A stretch of 64,000 bases of DNA from Pseudomonas nitroreducens (GTDB lineage: Bacteria; Pseudomonadota; Gammaproteobacteria; Pseudomonadales; Pseudomonadaceae): contig NZ_JALJXP010000009.1 of the NCBI RefSeq assembly GCF_024170165.1, forward strand, positions 186,001 to 250,000, given 5' to 3'. Below, piece after piece: positions 20,281 through 29,519 of the stretch; within the stretch, counting starts at the first letter, position 1, and each line of letters starts with the position of its first letter. The notes below the pieces were generated by a model that saw nothing but the letters and a program-made list of their open reading frames with translations, was not told the DNA's origin and did not search any database. A program made the translations under genes and the position numbers.

Positions 20281-22131
20281 ATGACGCCGAAAGTTCGCAT
20301 CATGGTGCGAGGCTCATGGCTATTGGTCGCAACTTGCACCTGCCATTCCGCCTGGGGTTACAACTTCGAAATCGGGGAAATCCAGGGTCAGCTCGACTCT
20401 GCGCTGTCGCTGGGCGCCAGCCTGTCCACCCACAACCCGGAGCAGCGCCTGATGCACAGCGCCTCGGGCGATGACGGCCGGCGCAACTACCGCGCCGGGG
20501 ATGTCTTCTCGAAGATCTTCAAGGGTCGTCACGACCTGGAGCTCAAGTACAACGACAGCGGTGTATTCCTGCGCGGCAGCTACTGGTACGACTACGCCCT
20601 GCGCGACGAGAGCCAGCGCTTCAAGGACGTCGAGGACAACGGCCGCAAGAACGCCAACAAGTCCGCCGGTTTCGAATTGCTCGACGCCTTCGTCTACCAC
20701 AACTTCCAGATCGCCGATGAACCGGGCTCGGTGCGCCTGGGCAAGCAGGTGGTCAACTGGGGCGAGAGCACCTTCATCCAGGGCGGCCTGAACGTGGTCA
20801 ACCCGACCAACCTGTCGGCCATCCGCCGGCCGGGTTCGGAGGTGAAGGACGCGCTGGTGCCGGTGAACCTGTTCTACGTCACCCAGAACCTCAGCGAGAA
20901 CCTCTCCGCCGACTTCTTCTACCAGCTGGACTGGGAACAGACCAACCTGGACAACTGCGGCACCTTCTTCTCCAGCAACGACTACATCCCCGAGGGTTGC
21001 TATGGCCTGGACGTGGGCAGGAACCTGCAGGGCAATGCCGCTGCCGTGCGGGCCCTGTCGCCGTTCGGCGTCGAGCTGACCAGCGAAGGCATCCGCCTGC
21101 AGCGCGCCGCCGACCAGGACGCTCGCAACAGCGGGCAATGGGGTCTGTCGCTGCACTGGTTCGTGCCGAGCCTGGACACCGAGTTCGGCGCCTACGCCGC
21201 CAACTACCACAGCCGCCTGCCGTACACCGGCTCGATCAGCAGCCCGTACCTGACCAACAGCAACTTCGTCCCGCAGCTGTGCGGCAACCTCGGCCTGTCC
21301 GGCGCAGCGTGCAATGGCCTGATGAGCAGCAGCGCCGGCAAGACCCTGACCGACGCGTTGCGCATGGGTACTTCCAGATACTTCGTCGAGTACCCGGAAG
21401 ACATCCGCCTCTACGGCCTGACCTTCGCCACTACGTTGTCGACCGGCACTGCGCTGCAGGGCGAGATCAGCTACCGGCCGAACCTGCCGCTGCAGCTCAA
21501 CGGCCCGGATCTGATCCAGTCCGGCCTCGGTGACCCGTCGCGCACGCCGTTGTACGACAGCGGTGTCGTCGCCTACGCCGACAGCAACGCCACCGACGGC
21601 TACCGCCGCAAGGAAGTGACCCAGGCGCAGATGACCGCCACCCAGACCATCAGCCAGGTCATGGGCGCCGACCAGCTGGTGCTGGTGGGCGAGGTGGGCG
21701 CCACCTTCGTCGGCGGCCTGGAAGGCAACGGCGGTCCGCGCTACGGGCGCAACAGCACCTTCGGCTCGGGCGAGCTGGCCAACAACGCGGTGTGCATCGC
21801 CAACTCGGCCACCCCGGAGAACTGCAACAACGAAGGTTTCGTCACGTCCTTCTCCTGGGGCTACCGCGCACGGGCGATCTGGAGCTACGCCAACGCCATC
21901 GCCGGTATCGACCTCAAGCCCGGCCTCTCCTGGTCCCATGACGTGAAGGGCTACGCCCCGGCGGAGGTCTCGGGCTTCAACGAGGGCTCCAGGGCGGTCG
22001 GCGTCTCGCTGGATGCGGACTTCAACAGCACCTACACCGCCGGCATTTCCTACACCAACTATTTCGATGGCGACTACGGCAACCGCGGCGACCGCGATTT
22101 CGTCTCGCTGTCGGTCGGCATCAACTTCTGA
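20281..22131 (+). CDS. DUF1302 outer-membrane beta-barrel protein
   Basis: A 616-residue secreted protein with a signal peptide (cleavage likely after SAWG, near residue 27). Beta-rich sequence follows with many alternating aromatic strands and a terminal F (LSVGINF), as in outer-membrane barrels. Phrases such as LGKQVVNWGESTFIQGGLNVVNP are typical of the DUF1302 family. In many Pseudomonas, DUF1302 and DUF1329 genes are adjacent and linked to uptake or processing of hydrophobic compounds, often with an RND pump, which is not seen here. The DUF1329 gene follows after 13 bp. Its biochemical role is not established. Confidence 0.83.
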   Translation: MTPKVRIMVRGSWLLVATCTCHSAWGYNFEIGEIQGQLDSALSLGASLSTHNPEQRLMHSASGDDGRRNYRAGDVFSKIFKGRHDLELKYNDSGVFLRGSYWYDYALRDESQRFKDVEDNGRKNANKSAGFELLDAFVYHNFQIADEPGSVRLGKQVVNWGESTFIQGGLNVVNPTNLSAIRRPGSEVKDALVPVNLFYVTQNLSENLSADFFYQLDWEQTNLDNCGTFFSSNDYIPEGCYGLDVGRNLQGNAAAVRALSPFGVELTSEGIRLQRAADQDARNSGQWGLSLHWFVPSLDTEFGAYAANYHSRLPYTGSISSPYLTNSNFVPQLCGNLGLSGAACNGLMSSSAGKTLTDALRMGTSRYFVEYPEDIRLYGLTFATTLSTGTALQGEISYRPNLPLQLNGPDLIQSGLGDPSRTPLYDSGVVAYADSNATDGYRRKEVTQAQMTATQTISQVMGADQLVLVGEVGATFVGGLEGNGGPRYGRNSTFGSGELANNAVCIANSATPENCNNEGFVTSFSWGYRARAIWSYANAIAGIDLKPGLSWSHDVKGYAPAEVSGFNEGSRAVGVSLDADFNSTYTAGISYTNYFDGDYGNRGDRDFVSLSVGINF

Positions 22132-22144
22132 CGGAGCCTGCCCC

Positions 22145-23497
22145 TTGAAACGCATCTACTGCCTGTTCTCCGCCATCCTCCTGGCCCACGGCGCGCATGC
22201 CGCCGTGCCGGCCGGGGAGGCTGCCAAGCTGCAAAGCTCACTCACCCCGCTGGGCGCCGAGCGCGCCGCCAGCGCCGACGGCAAGGTCCCGGCCTGGCAG
22301 GGCGGGCTGTCCGGCGAGGGACTGAAGATCCAGGGCAATGGCACGCCGGCCGACCCATACGCCGGCGACCAGCCGCTGTTCACCATCGATTCGGGCAACT
22401 ACCAGCAGTACCAGGCCAACCTCACCGCCGGCCAGATCGCACTGCTCAAGCGCTACCCCGGCCAGTACAAGCTGCCGGTGTACCCGAGCCGCCGCAGCGT
22501 GGGCATCTCGGACTCGGTGAAGGGCTGGGTGGCGCAGAACGCCACCGGCGCGAAACTGGTCAATGAAGGCAACGGCATCGAGGGCTTCCACGGTGCGGTG
22601 GCCTTCCCGATCCCGCAGAACGGCCTGGAAGCGATCTGGAACCACATCACCCGCTACCGCGGCGGCAGCCTGTTGTCGGTCAATGACAGCGCCGCGCCGC
22701 AGGCCGGCGGCGACTACGTGATCACCACCACCGAGCAGCGCTTCACCATGGCCGACCAGGTGAGCAACTACGAGCCGGGCAAGGTGGACAACATGCTGTT
22801 CTATTACAGCCACCGCATCACCGCGCCGTCGCGCCAGGTGGGCGAGGTGGTGCTGGTCCACGAGACGCTGGACCAGGTCAAGCAGCCGCGCCTGTCCTGG
22901 GTCTACAGCTCCGGCCAGCGCCGCGTGCGGCGCGCCCCGGACAACGCCTACGATGCCGCCGGGCCCACCACCGCGGGCCTGCGTACCGCCGACAGCCGCG
23001 ACATGTACAACGGCGCCCCGGACCGCTACGAGTGGAAACTGATCGGCAAAAAGGAGCTGTACATCCCCTACAACAGCTACCGCCTGGCCTCGCCGAGCCT
23101 GAAGTACGCGGACTTCCTCAAGCCCGGCGTGATCGACGCCGCGCCGACCCGCTATGAACTGCACCGCGTCTGGGAAGTGGAAGCGACCCTGAAGCCCGGC
23201 GCGCGGCATATCTACTCCAAGCGCCGCTTCTACCTCGACGAGGACAGCTGGACCGTGGTGGAGAACGATCAGTACGACAGCCGTGGCGAGCTCTGGCGGA
23301 TCGGCGAGAACCACACCTTCTACCGCCCCGACGCCCAGGTGCTGCTGTCCGCCGCGCAGGTGTCCTACGACCTGCAGGCCGGCCGCTACATCGCCTCGAA
23401 CCTGACCAACGAGCAGCCGCGCGGCTATGACTTCGGCTTCCGTGCCACCACTTCGGACTTCTCGCCGGGCGCCTTGCGCGGGCTGGGTATCCGCTGA
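22145..23497 (+). CDS. DUF1329 periplasmic/outer-membrane associated protein
   Basis: A 450-residue protein with a signal peptide (LKRIYCLFSAILLAHGAHA, then AVPAGEAAKL), matching the DUF1329 family, which resembles lipoprotein-sorting LolA/LolB-like folds. TTG at 22145 is chosen because it directly precedes the signal peptide and has GGAG upstream. A start further back in the DUF1302 gene would give an unsuitable N-terminus. No lipobox cysteine is seen. Its partner DUF1302 gene lies 13 bp upstream, so the two probably form one envelope system feeding or exporting the substrate handled by the neighbouring CoA enzymes (inference). Confidence 0.83.
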   Translation: MKRIYCLFSAILLAHGAHAAVPAGEAAKLQSSLTPLGAERAASADGKVPAWQGGLSGEGLKIQGNGTPADPYAGDQPLFTIDSGNYQQYQANLTAGQIALLKRYPGQYKLPVYPSRRSVGISDSVKGWVAQNATGAKLVNEGNGIEGFHGAVAFPIPQNGLEAIWNHITRYRGGSLLSVNDSAAPQAGGDYVITTTEQRFTMADQVSNYEPGKVDNMLFYYSHRITAPSRQVGEVVLVHETLDQVKQPRLSWVYSSGQRRVRRAPDNAYDAAGPTTAGLRTADSRDMYNGAPDRYEWKLIGKKELYIPYNSYRLASPSLKYADFLKPGVIDAAPTRYELHRVWEVEATLKPGARHIYSKRRFYLDEDSWTVVENDQYDSRGELWRIGENHTFYRPDAQVLLSAAQVSYDLQAGRYIASNLTNEQPRGYDFGFRATTSDFSPGALRGLGIR

Positions 23498-23510
23498 TGG
23501 CGCAGCCGCA

Positions 23511-23876
23511 ATGAGCCGCGGCCGCAGCCGCCTGGCCGACCGCCTGCTGGGCGGCGGCCAGGAGCCGGACCCGCGTTTCACCCTGGCCAACGAACGCACC
23601 TTTCTGGCCTGGATTCGCACCTCGATGGCTCTGCTGGCCGGTGCCATCGCCGTGGACGCCTTCGCCGCCCCCGCGCTGACGGGCTCCGCGCGGGCCTTTC
23701 TTGCGCTGCTGCTGGCCGGCCTGGGCCTGCTGACCGCCGGCGCGGCCGGGCTGCGCTGGCTGGGCGTGGAGCGCGCGCTGCGCCAGGGCCGTCCCTTGCC
23801 GGTTCCGCTGCTGGTGCCCGTCCTGGCGCTGGCCTGCATGGTGCTGGCTGCCGGGCTGGTCGGCTATCAGCGATGA
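23511..23876 (+). CDS. DUF202 small membrane protein (first copy)
   Basis: A 121-residue protein of the DUF202 / YidH type. The conserved segment LANERTFLAWIRTSMALLAG is followed by three predicted membrane helices (about 35-60, 65-85 and 95-118). It lies 13 bp after the DUF1329 gene and 10 bp before a second DUF202 gene. Paired DUF202 genes are common in bacteria and their function is unknown. Here the pair looks co-transcribed with the DUF1302/DUF1329 genes. Confidence 0.82.
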   Translation: MSRGRSRLADRLLGGGQEPDPRFTLANERTFLAWIRTSMALLAGAIAVDAFAAPALTGSARAFLALLLAGLGLLTAGAAGLRWLGVERALRQGRPLPVPLLVPVLALACMVLAAGLVGYQR

Positions 23877-23886
23877 GCTGTCGCAG

Positions 23887-24204
23887 ATGACGGACAACGG
23901 ATTGCAGGCCGAGCGCACCAGCCTGGCCTGGACGCGAACCCTGCTGGTGCTGCTGGTCCTGGCGGCGCTGGTGCTGCGGCGGATCGGCGAGCTGTCGCTG
24001 CTGGCCCTGCTGCCGGCGGCGCTGCTGGCCGGCTGTGCTCTGGTCTGTCTGGTCGGGCAGGGCGGTCACTACCGGCGCTGCCGTCTCTCCCTGACCGGCC
24101 TTGCGCAAGGTGGCAACGTCCGCGCCGTGGCCTGCCTGTGTCTGGCTTTGATGCTGGCGGCCGGCCTGCTGCTTGGCCTGATCCTGTTGCACGACGAAAT
24201 CTGA
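23887..24204 (+). CDS. DUF202 small membrane protein (second copy)
   Basis: A 105-residue partner of the preceding DUF202 protein. It has the same amphipathic signature, AERTSLAWTRTLLVLLVLAA, and three membrane helices. It is shorter at the N-terminus and clearly diverged from the first copy, so the two are probably not interchangeable and may form a hetero-oligomer. It is followed after 2 bp by a LysR gene, suggesting a shared transcript. Confidence 0.82.
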   Translation: MTDNGLQAERTSLAWTRTLLVLLVLAALVLRRIGELSLLALLPAALLAGCALVCLVGQGGHYRRCRLSLTGLAQGGNVRAVACLCLALMLAAGLLLGLILLHDEI

Positions 24205-24206
24205 CC

Positions 24207-25103
24207 ATGCACGACCTCTACGACCTCGACCTGAACCTGCTGTCGGTGTTCGACGCCATCTACCAGCAGCGCAGCATTACCCGCGCCGCGCGGCTGATGG
24301 GCCTGAGCCAGCCGGCGGTGAGCAATGCCCTGCGGCGCCTGCGCCAGCACTGCGGCGACCCGCTGTTCATCAAGAGCCATCTCGGGGTGACGCCGACCGT
24401 GGCCGGGCACCGCCTGGCCGACCACGTGCGGCTGGCCTTCGAGAGCCTGCGCGAAGGCTGGCGGAAGGTGCCGGGCCGGCAGCCGTCCACACCCGAACTG
24501 CGGGTCAGCTGCATCGACTGCCTGCAGCCGCTGTTCCTCGATACCGCGTTGGCAAGGCTCGGCGAGGACTGGCGGGTGACCTTCTACCAGCCGCAACGCC
24601 GCGTGGTCTTCGATGAACTTCGCGGCGCCCAGCTGGATATCCTGCTGGACATCGATCAGGTGGTGCCGTTCGGCTATGGCATCGAGCGCATCCCGGTGCC
24701 AGCGGATCGCTATGTGTTCGCCCACGGCACGGCTCTCGAACTTCCGCCACAGACACTTGCCGAGTACCTGCGTCAGCCGCAGATTCAGGTCTCGGCAAGA
24801 CGCGGCGGCCTGTGCCCGGTGGACCTGCAACTGGGGCTGCGCGGATTGCGCCGCAACGTCGCCTGCCGGGTGCAGAGTGCGCTGGCTGCGCGGCTGATGC
24901 TGGACCGTCATCCCCTGGGCGTGACGCTGCCCGAGCGCATGGCGCGGCTGCTGGGCCTGAGCATTCAGCCGTTGCCGCTGGAGGAGGCGGTGGCGTTTCC
25001 GGTGGCTATCTACATCGCTCCGTCGCTGGGCGATGGCGGGCGCATAGCTGCCCTGGCGCGGACACTGGCGTCGCGCCTGGCGTCACTGGATTCCCGGGCC
25101 TAG
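24207..25103 (+). CDS. LysR-family transcriptional regulator (NodD/NahR-like type)
   Basis: A 298-residue LysR regulator. The N-terminus LYDLDLNLLSVFDAIYQQRS and the helix-turn-helix MGLSQPAVSNALRRLRQH resemble the NodD/NahR/LeuO-like branch. The effector domain follows (LRVSCIDCLQPLFLDTALA). It is the last gene of the DUF1302-DUF1329-DUF202-DUF202 run, starting 2 bp after the previous stop, so this island has two LysR proteins of different branches. Its stop overlaps the stop of the convergent diguanylate cyclase gene. Confidence 0.84.
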   Translation: MHDLYDLDLNLLSVFDAIYQQRSITRAARLMGLSQPAVSNALRRLRQHCGDPLFIKSHLGVTPTVAGHRLADHVRLAFESLREGWRKVPGRQPSTPELRVSCIDCLQPLFLDTALARLGEDWRVTFYQPQRRVVFDELRGAQLDILLDIDQVVPFGYGIERIPVPADRYVFAHGTALELPPQTLAEYLRQPQIQVSARRGGLCPVDLQLGLRGLRRNVACRVQSALAARLMLDRHPLGVTLPERMARLLGLSIQPLPLEEAVAFPVAIYIAPSLGDGGRIAALARTLASRLASLDSRA

Positions 25104-26671
25104 CTGGCGTCGCCGCTGTCCACCCGATTGCGGCCGCTCTGCTTGGCGTTGTAAAGGCGCTGGTCCGCCAGCTTGAGCACGGCGTCCGGGGTCAGCGCCC
25201 AGGCGCCCAGATTGGCGACGCCGATGGACAGGGTGATCAGCCCCACCTGCGGTATTTGCGTTACCTCCACCGTTGCGCGGATACGCTCGGCGATGCCGGC
25301 GGCGGTTTCCAGGGACGTCTGCGGGAGCAGCAGGACGAACTCCTCGCCACCGGCGCGGCAGGCCAGGTCGCCGGAGCGCGACGAGTCGCGCAGGATCGCG
25401 GCGATCCTGCGCAGGGCTTCGTCGCCGGCATCGTGGCCCCAGGTGTCGTTGACCCGCTTGAAGTGGTCGATGTCCACCGCCAGCACCGAATAGGGCTCGC
25501 CGGACTGCTCCAGCGCCTCCAGCGCCACACCCAGCGCGCGACGGTTGGCCAGGCCGGTGAGGGCGTCGCTCTGCGCCTCGTGGCTGAGCTGGCCGAGCTT
25601 CTGCTGCATCAGCCCGACACCGGTCAGCAGCGCCTTGCGGATCGCCGCCGCTTCGCGGTACCAGGTCTTGATGCCCTGCAGTTCGCGGGGCGTTTCCGGG
25701 TTCGACAGCTGCTCGGCGCTCAGCGCCAGCTGGCGCAGTGGACGGGTGATCAGCAGGGTGCCGGCCCAGATCGCCAGCACCCCCAGCAGGCTCGCCGGGA
25801 TCAGGCCCAGCAGCATGTCCTTCATCAGCAGGCGCAGCGGTGACAGGCTGAGATCGCGCGGCTGCTGCGCGACCACCGCCCAGTTGGCTTCCGGTACCTG
25901 GGCGTAGCCGGCGAGCATGGGTATGCCCTGGTAGTTGACCACTTCCATGGAGCCGTTTTCGCCGCGCAGGGCGGCGTCGATCGTGCTGCTGTGCTGCACG
26001 ACTTCGCCCACGCGCTGGCGGTTGGGGTGGTGCAGCAGCCGGTGGTTGGCGTCGGCGACGAAGGCAAAAGTGCCTTCCTGCTGGAAGTGGCTGCCGATGA
26101 TGCTGTGCAGCACGCTGGGCTTGTAGATGTAGACCGAGCCTCCGACCAGCCCCAGGTATTCGCCTTGCGGGCTGACGATCGGCTGGGAGATGAGCACCAC
26201 CAGGTTGCCGGCGATGGACACGTAGGCCTGGCTGACATTCGGCCGTTTCAGGCGCAACGCTTCCTGCACGCTCTCCGAGCGCAAGGTGGTGCCGACAATC
26301 TGCAGGGAATCCGGGTGCGCCTGCAGCACCTTGCCGCTGGCGTCGACGATGATGATGGAGTTGAAGTAGGTGTCCTGGGCCTGCAGGCGCATCGCCTCGG
26401 CGTGCAGCACCGGCGGCTCGTCGAAGTGGTTGGCGAGTATCCCGGAGCTGTAGGCCAGGTTGCGCCGCGCGGAGTTGAGGAACTCGCTGATGCTCGAAGC
26501 CACCTTGGCGGCATAGGCGCGGTTGGCTTCCAGGGTCGAGTGGATCAGCGCACTGCGCTGCACGTTGTAGGCGACCACCAGGCTGTTGCCGAGGGTGGCC
26601 AGCGCGGCGAGCAGCACGAAGACCAGTATCAGAACCCGCAGGGTCAGTGGCTTGCGGCTCCAGCGCTTCAT
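25100..26671 (-). CDS. Membrane diguanylate cyclase with extracytoplasmic Cache-like sensor
   Basis: A 523-residue protein that should make cyclic di-GMP. A first membrane helix (LRVLILVFVLLAALATL) precedes a double-Cache-like periplasmic sensor (about 40-290), then a second helix (LLGLIPASLLGVLAIW), a HAMP-like linker and a GGDEF domain. The active site is intact (GGEEF at 441-445), and an RSGD inhibitory site lies five residues before it, so product inhibition is likely. ATG at 26671 is preferred over an upstream in-frame start. The gene overlaps the LysR stop by 4 bp. There is no EAL domain. Confidence 0.87.
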   Translation of the reverse strand: MKRWSRKPLTLRVLILVFVLLAALATLGNSLVVAYNVQRSALIHSTLEANRAYAAKVASSISEFLNSARRNLAYSSGILANHFDEPPVLHAEAMRLQAQDTYFNSIIIVDASGKVLQAHPDSLQIVGTTLRSESVQEALRLKRPNVSQAYVSIAGNLVVLISQPIVSPQGEYLGLVGGSVYIYKPSVLHSIIGSHFQQEGTFAFVADANHRLLHHPNRQRVGEVVQHSSTIDAALRGENGSMEVVNYQGIPMLAGYAQVPEANWAVVAQQPRDLSLSPLRLLMKDMLLGLIPASLLGVLAIWAGTLLITRPLRQLALSAEQLSNPETPRELQGIKTWYREAAAIRKALLTGVGLMQQKLGQLSHEAQSDALTGLANRRALGVALEALEQSGEPYSVLAVDIDHFKRVNDTWGHDAGDEALRRIAAILRDSSRSGDLACRAGGEEFVLLLPQTSLETAAGIAERIRATVEVTQIPQVGLITLSIGVANLGAWALTPDAVLKLADQRLYNAKQSGRNRVDSGDAS

Positions 26672-26890
26672 GGCCTGGCCTGCCGGGTGGAGCCTGATCG
26701 GGATGTCGGGGTCTGGTCCATGCAAGCGCCGGCTCGGGTAAGGGACATGCAGCCTACCCGCCGATCCTCGACGGGGCGAGGTTCAGGATAGGCAGGCTTG
26801 CGGCCCGCGTCACATCGGAGGCGATGGAACAGGTAGCTGACCTGCGCAGCTCACCTGCACCATCGTCTTTACCGACCGCCTCCCTTGCAG

Positions 26891-26915
26891 GATGGGTAGC
26901 GCTGCGCTCCACGCC
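26891..26915. repeat. Dispersed 25-bp repeat, copy 1
   Basis: This 25-bp element begins GATGGGTAGCGCTGCG and ends CTCCACGCC. Its reverse complement matches 39514-39538 at 23 of 25 positions. It sits in the gap upstream of the diguanylate cyclase gene, outside any convincing coding frame. Similar short sequences are scattered between genes in Pseudomonas genomes. Confidence 0.55.
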
Positions 26916-26956
26916 ACTCTGCGTTGACGCCCTTCAGCGAGCTCATCGAGCGGTCA

Positions 26957-26983
26957 CAAAAAAGCCCCGCACAAGGCGGGGCT
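26957..26983 (-). terminator. Rho-independent terminator of the sodium:solute symporter gene
   Basis: An 8-bp GC-rich stem (AGCCCCGC 26963-26970 / GCGGGGCT 26976-26983) with loop ACAAG is followed on the minus strand by a T run (A run on plus just before 26963). It lies 22 bp downstream of the symporter stop. Confidence 0.85.
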
Positions 26984-27004
26984 TCTGGGTTACCGATCAG
27001 CCGA

Positions 27005-28462
27005 TCAGTTGCCGGCGGCTGCGGCGGCAGCCATGTCCGACACGCTCTCGCCGCGGTGCACGCTGAACTGCGGAGCCAGGGAGCCGATGATCATGCCGAT
27101 GGCGCTGCAGATCAGGCCCACCAGCTGCGGCGGCCAGAAGTCGCCTTCCTGGTGACCCAGTTCCAGCGAGACCCAGCCGATCAGGCCGCAGGCGATGGCG
27201 GTCAGGGCGCCCTGGGTGGTGGCGCGCTTCCAGAACAGGCCGAAGAACAGCGGCACCACGGCGGCGACCAGGGTCACCTTGTAGGCGTTGCCGACCATCT
27301 CGTAGATGCTGGCGTTGGACAGCAGGGCGAACAGGCAGGTGGCGACGGTCATCGCCAGTACGCTGCAACGCATGGCCAGCAGGGCCTGGCGGTCGTTCAT
27401 GTTGGGCAGGAAGTGCTTGACGATGTTCTCGGTCAGGGTCACCGACGGGGCCAGCAGGGCACCGGAGGCGGAGGACATGATCGCCGAGAGCAGGGCGCCG
27501 AAGAACATGATCTGGGCGAACAGCGGGGTGCGTTCCAGGATCAGGCGCGGCAGGATCTGCTGGGAGTCTTCGGTCAGCCAGTGCTTGACCATCTCCGGCT
27601 CGATCATCTGCGCGGCGTAGATCAGGAAGATCGGCAGCATGCAGAAGACCAGGTAGCAGCAGGCACCGGTCATGGTGGCGCGCTTGGCGATCGTCTCGGT
27701 CTTGGCCGACATCACGCGGGCATACACGTCCTGCTGCGGAATGGAGCCGAACATCATGGTCACCGCAGCGCCAAGGAAGGCGACGATGTCCTTGGCCGAG
27801 GTGCCGTGCAGGAAGGTGAACTTGCCTTCGCTGGCGGCGTGGCTGATCACGTTGACCGGGCCGCCGGCCATGTCGCCGATCAGCCAGACCAGGTAGAACA
27901 GACCGCAGACGATGATGATCATCTGCAGGAAGTCAGTCAGTGCCACCGACCACATGCCACCGAACAGGGTGTGCAGCAGGACGATGATGGTGCCGATGAT
28001 CATGCCCTGGGTGGTGGTGATGCCGCCGTCGGAGAGCACGCTGAACACCACGCCCAGCGCGGTGATCTGTGCGGCGACCCAGCCCATGTAGGAAATGATG
28101 ATCACCAGGCTGGTGAAGATTTCCACGTGCTGGCCGAAGCGCTTGCGGAAGAAGTCACCGATGGTGAGCAGGTTCAGGCGGTACAGCGGGCGGGCGAAGA
28201 CGACACCCACCAGCATCAGGCAGCCGAAGGAGCCGAACGGGTCTTCGATGATCCCGGAGAAACCTTCTTCGAGGAAGGTGGCGGGAATGCCAAGGACAGC
28301 CTCGGAGCCGAACCAGGTGGCGAACACCATGGTCACGACGAGGGGGAAGGACATGCTCCGGCCAGCGGCGGCATAGTCCGAGGAGTTGTGCACGCGGGTG
28401 GTGGCGTAGAAACCGACAGCTACGGTGATCACCAGATACACCGCTACAAACCAGATCAGCAT
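27005..28462 (-). CDS. Sodium:solute symporter family (SSS) transporter
   Basis: A 485-residue membrane protein with about 13 hydrophobic segments and SSS-family features: the ATWFGSEAVLGIPATFLEEG segment near the N-terminus, LTIGDFFRKRFGQ and GALLSAIMSSASGALLAPS. It should use the sodium gradient to take up a small organic solute. ATG at 28462 starts MLIWFVAVYLVITV directly in the first helix, which supports this start over the longer open frame. It has its own terminator and a long upstream region shared with the divergent dedA-like gene. The substrate is not evident. Confidence 0.85.
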   Translation of the reverse strand: MLIWFVAVYLVITVAVGFYATTRVHNSSDYAAAGRSMSFPLVVTMVFATWFGSEAVLGIPATFLEEGFSGIIEDPFGSFGCLMLVGVVFARPLYRLNLLTIGDFFRKRFGQHVEIFTSLVIIISYMGWVAAQITALGVVFSVLSDGGITTTQGMIIGTIIVLLHTLFGGMWSVALTDFLQMIIIVCGLFYLVWLIGDMAGGPVNVISHAASEGKFTFLHGTSAKDIVAFLGAAVTMMFGSIPQQDVYARVMSAKTETIAKRATMTGACCYLVFCMLPIFLIYAAQMIEPEMVKHWLTEDSQQILPRLILERTPLFAQIMFFGALLSAIMSSASGALLAPSVTLTENIVKHFLPNMNDRQALLAMRCSVLAMTVATCLFALLSNASIYEMVGNAYKVTLVAAVVPLFFGLFWKRATTQGALTAIACGLIGWVSLELGHQEGDFWPPQLVGLICSAIGMIIGSLAPQFSVHRGESVSDMAAAAAAGN

Positions 28463-28843
28463 TTGTTCGTTCCGTTGGCTCGCCGGGAACCGTACTGCCG
28501 AGACAAGGCTCGGGCAGGCAGGCCACGACTGACAAAGTTGTTTTTGTTGGGTTGCGCGGCCAAGGTCATCCGGTGCGCCAGGCAGTGGAGCCGGAAAAAC
28601 GTAACCAGTTGCGACAACGGGCCGCAGTCTGCCAAATCCGTCAAATATGTCAAACACTTGAATGAGTGATGAGTGAAAAAAATTACATGGGATGACGAAT
28701 GGTGTAGGCAACCTGCTGATTTGATTGGTTGCTAACGAATCTGACTGACTGGTTAGTCGTTTATTTTTTACAGCGCATGTTCAATAAGCAGAACATCCTG
28801 CAAGCCGCTAGGCTCTTGGCACTGGCCGTTTTCAAGGACCTGC
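28463..28843. promoter_or_regulatory. Long divergent intergenic region with operator-like site
   Basis: This 381-bp gap separates the SSS symporter (minus) from the DedA gene (plus). It becomes AT-rich between about 28670 and 28790. At 28744-28757 ACTGACTGGTTAGT matches, with one difference, the reverse complement of the quiC upstream site (ACTAACTGGTTAGT). A TetR-family regulator may bind here. No gene was seen in the gap. Confidence 0.4.
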
Positions 28844-29452
28844 ATGTTCGATCACCTGGATCTTGCGCAACTGCTTTCCAGCTACGGCTATCTGGCTCTG
28901 TTCGTCGGCTGCCTGCTGGAAGGGGAAACCATCCTCATCCTCGCCGGCCTTGCGGCCCACCAGGGCCTGCTGGGTTACACGCCGGTGGTGTTCTGGGCGA
29001 CGGTGGCCGGCACCCTGGGCGATCAGTTGCTCTACTGGATCGGCCGCCGCGCCGGCGACCGCGCGGTGCCTTGGCTGCAGCGGCGCGGCCTGGCCGTCGA
29101 GCGGGTCACCGGGCTGATCGAGCGGCACCCGCTGCTGGCCATCTTCTCCGTGCGCTTCCTCTACGGCATGCGCCTGGCCGGTCCCTTGCTGATCGGCGCA
29201 AGCCGGGTAGGGCCGCTGCGCTTTCTGTTGATCAACCTGCTCGGCGCCTTCTGCTGGGCACTGCTGTTCGCCAGTGCCGGCTACTGGGCCGGTGAGGTGC
29301 TGGAGCGCTGGCTGGGCAACCTGCGGCCTTACCGGCTGCCGATCTTCCTCGCGGTGCTGGTGCTGGTTGGCGGGCTGGAGTGGTGGCGACGTCATCGGCA
29401 GCGCCGCAAGGCGCAGTCGGCCGCATCCTCGGACAGTTTGCACAAGCCTTGA
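28844..29452 (+). CDS. DedA-family membrane protein
   Basis: A 202-residue DedA/VTT-domain inner-membrane protein. Conserved features are FVGCLLEGETILILAGLAA near the N-terminus, GTLGDQLLYWIGRRAGDR, and FSVRFLYGMRLAGPLLIGAS with the family arginine, then C-terminal helices and a basic tail. DedA proteins support membrane homeostasis and have been linked to lipid-carrier flipping; the exact member cannot be named. It stands alone, 67 bp before the DyP peroxidase gene on the same strand. Confidence 0.86.
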   Translation: MFDHLDLAQLLSSYGYLALFVGCLLEGETILILAGLAAHQGLLGYTPVVFWATVAGTLGDQLLYWIGRRAGDRAVPWLQRRGLAVERVTGLIERHPLLAIFSVRFLYGMRLAGPLLIGASRVGPLRFLLINLLGAFCWALLFASAGYWAGEVLERWLGNLRPYRLPIFLAVLVLVGGLEWWRRHRQRRKAQSAASSDSLHKP

Positions 29453-29519
29453 TACAGAGCGGTTTGGATTCGCGCGCGGCGCGATTAGAATCGCCGCTCT
29501 TTCGTTCAAGGACGCTGTC

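Noticed and set aside
28816-28833. Possible sigma-54 promoter (TTGGCAC...GTTTTC) before dedA
   Set aside because: The GG of the -24 box is present but the GC of the -12 box is missing.
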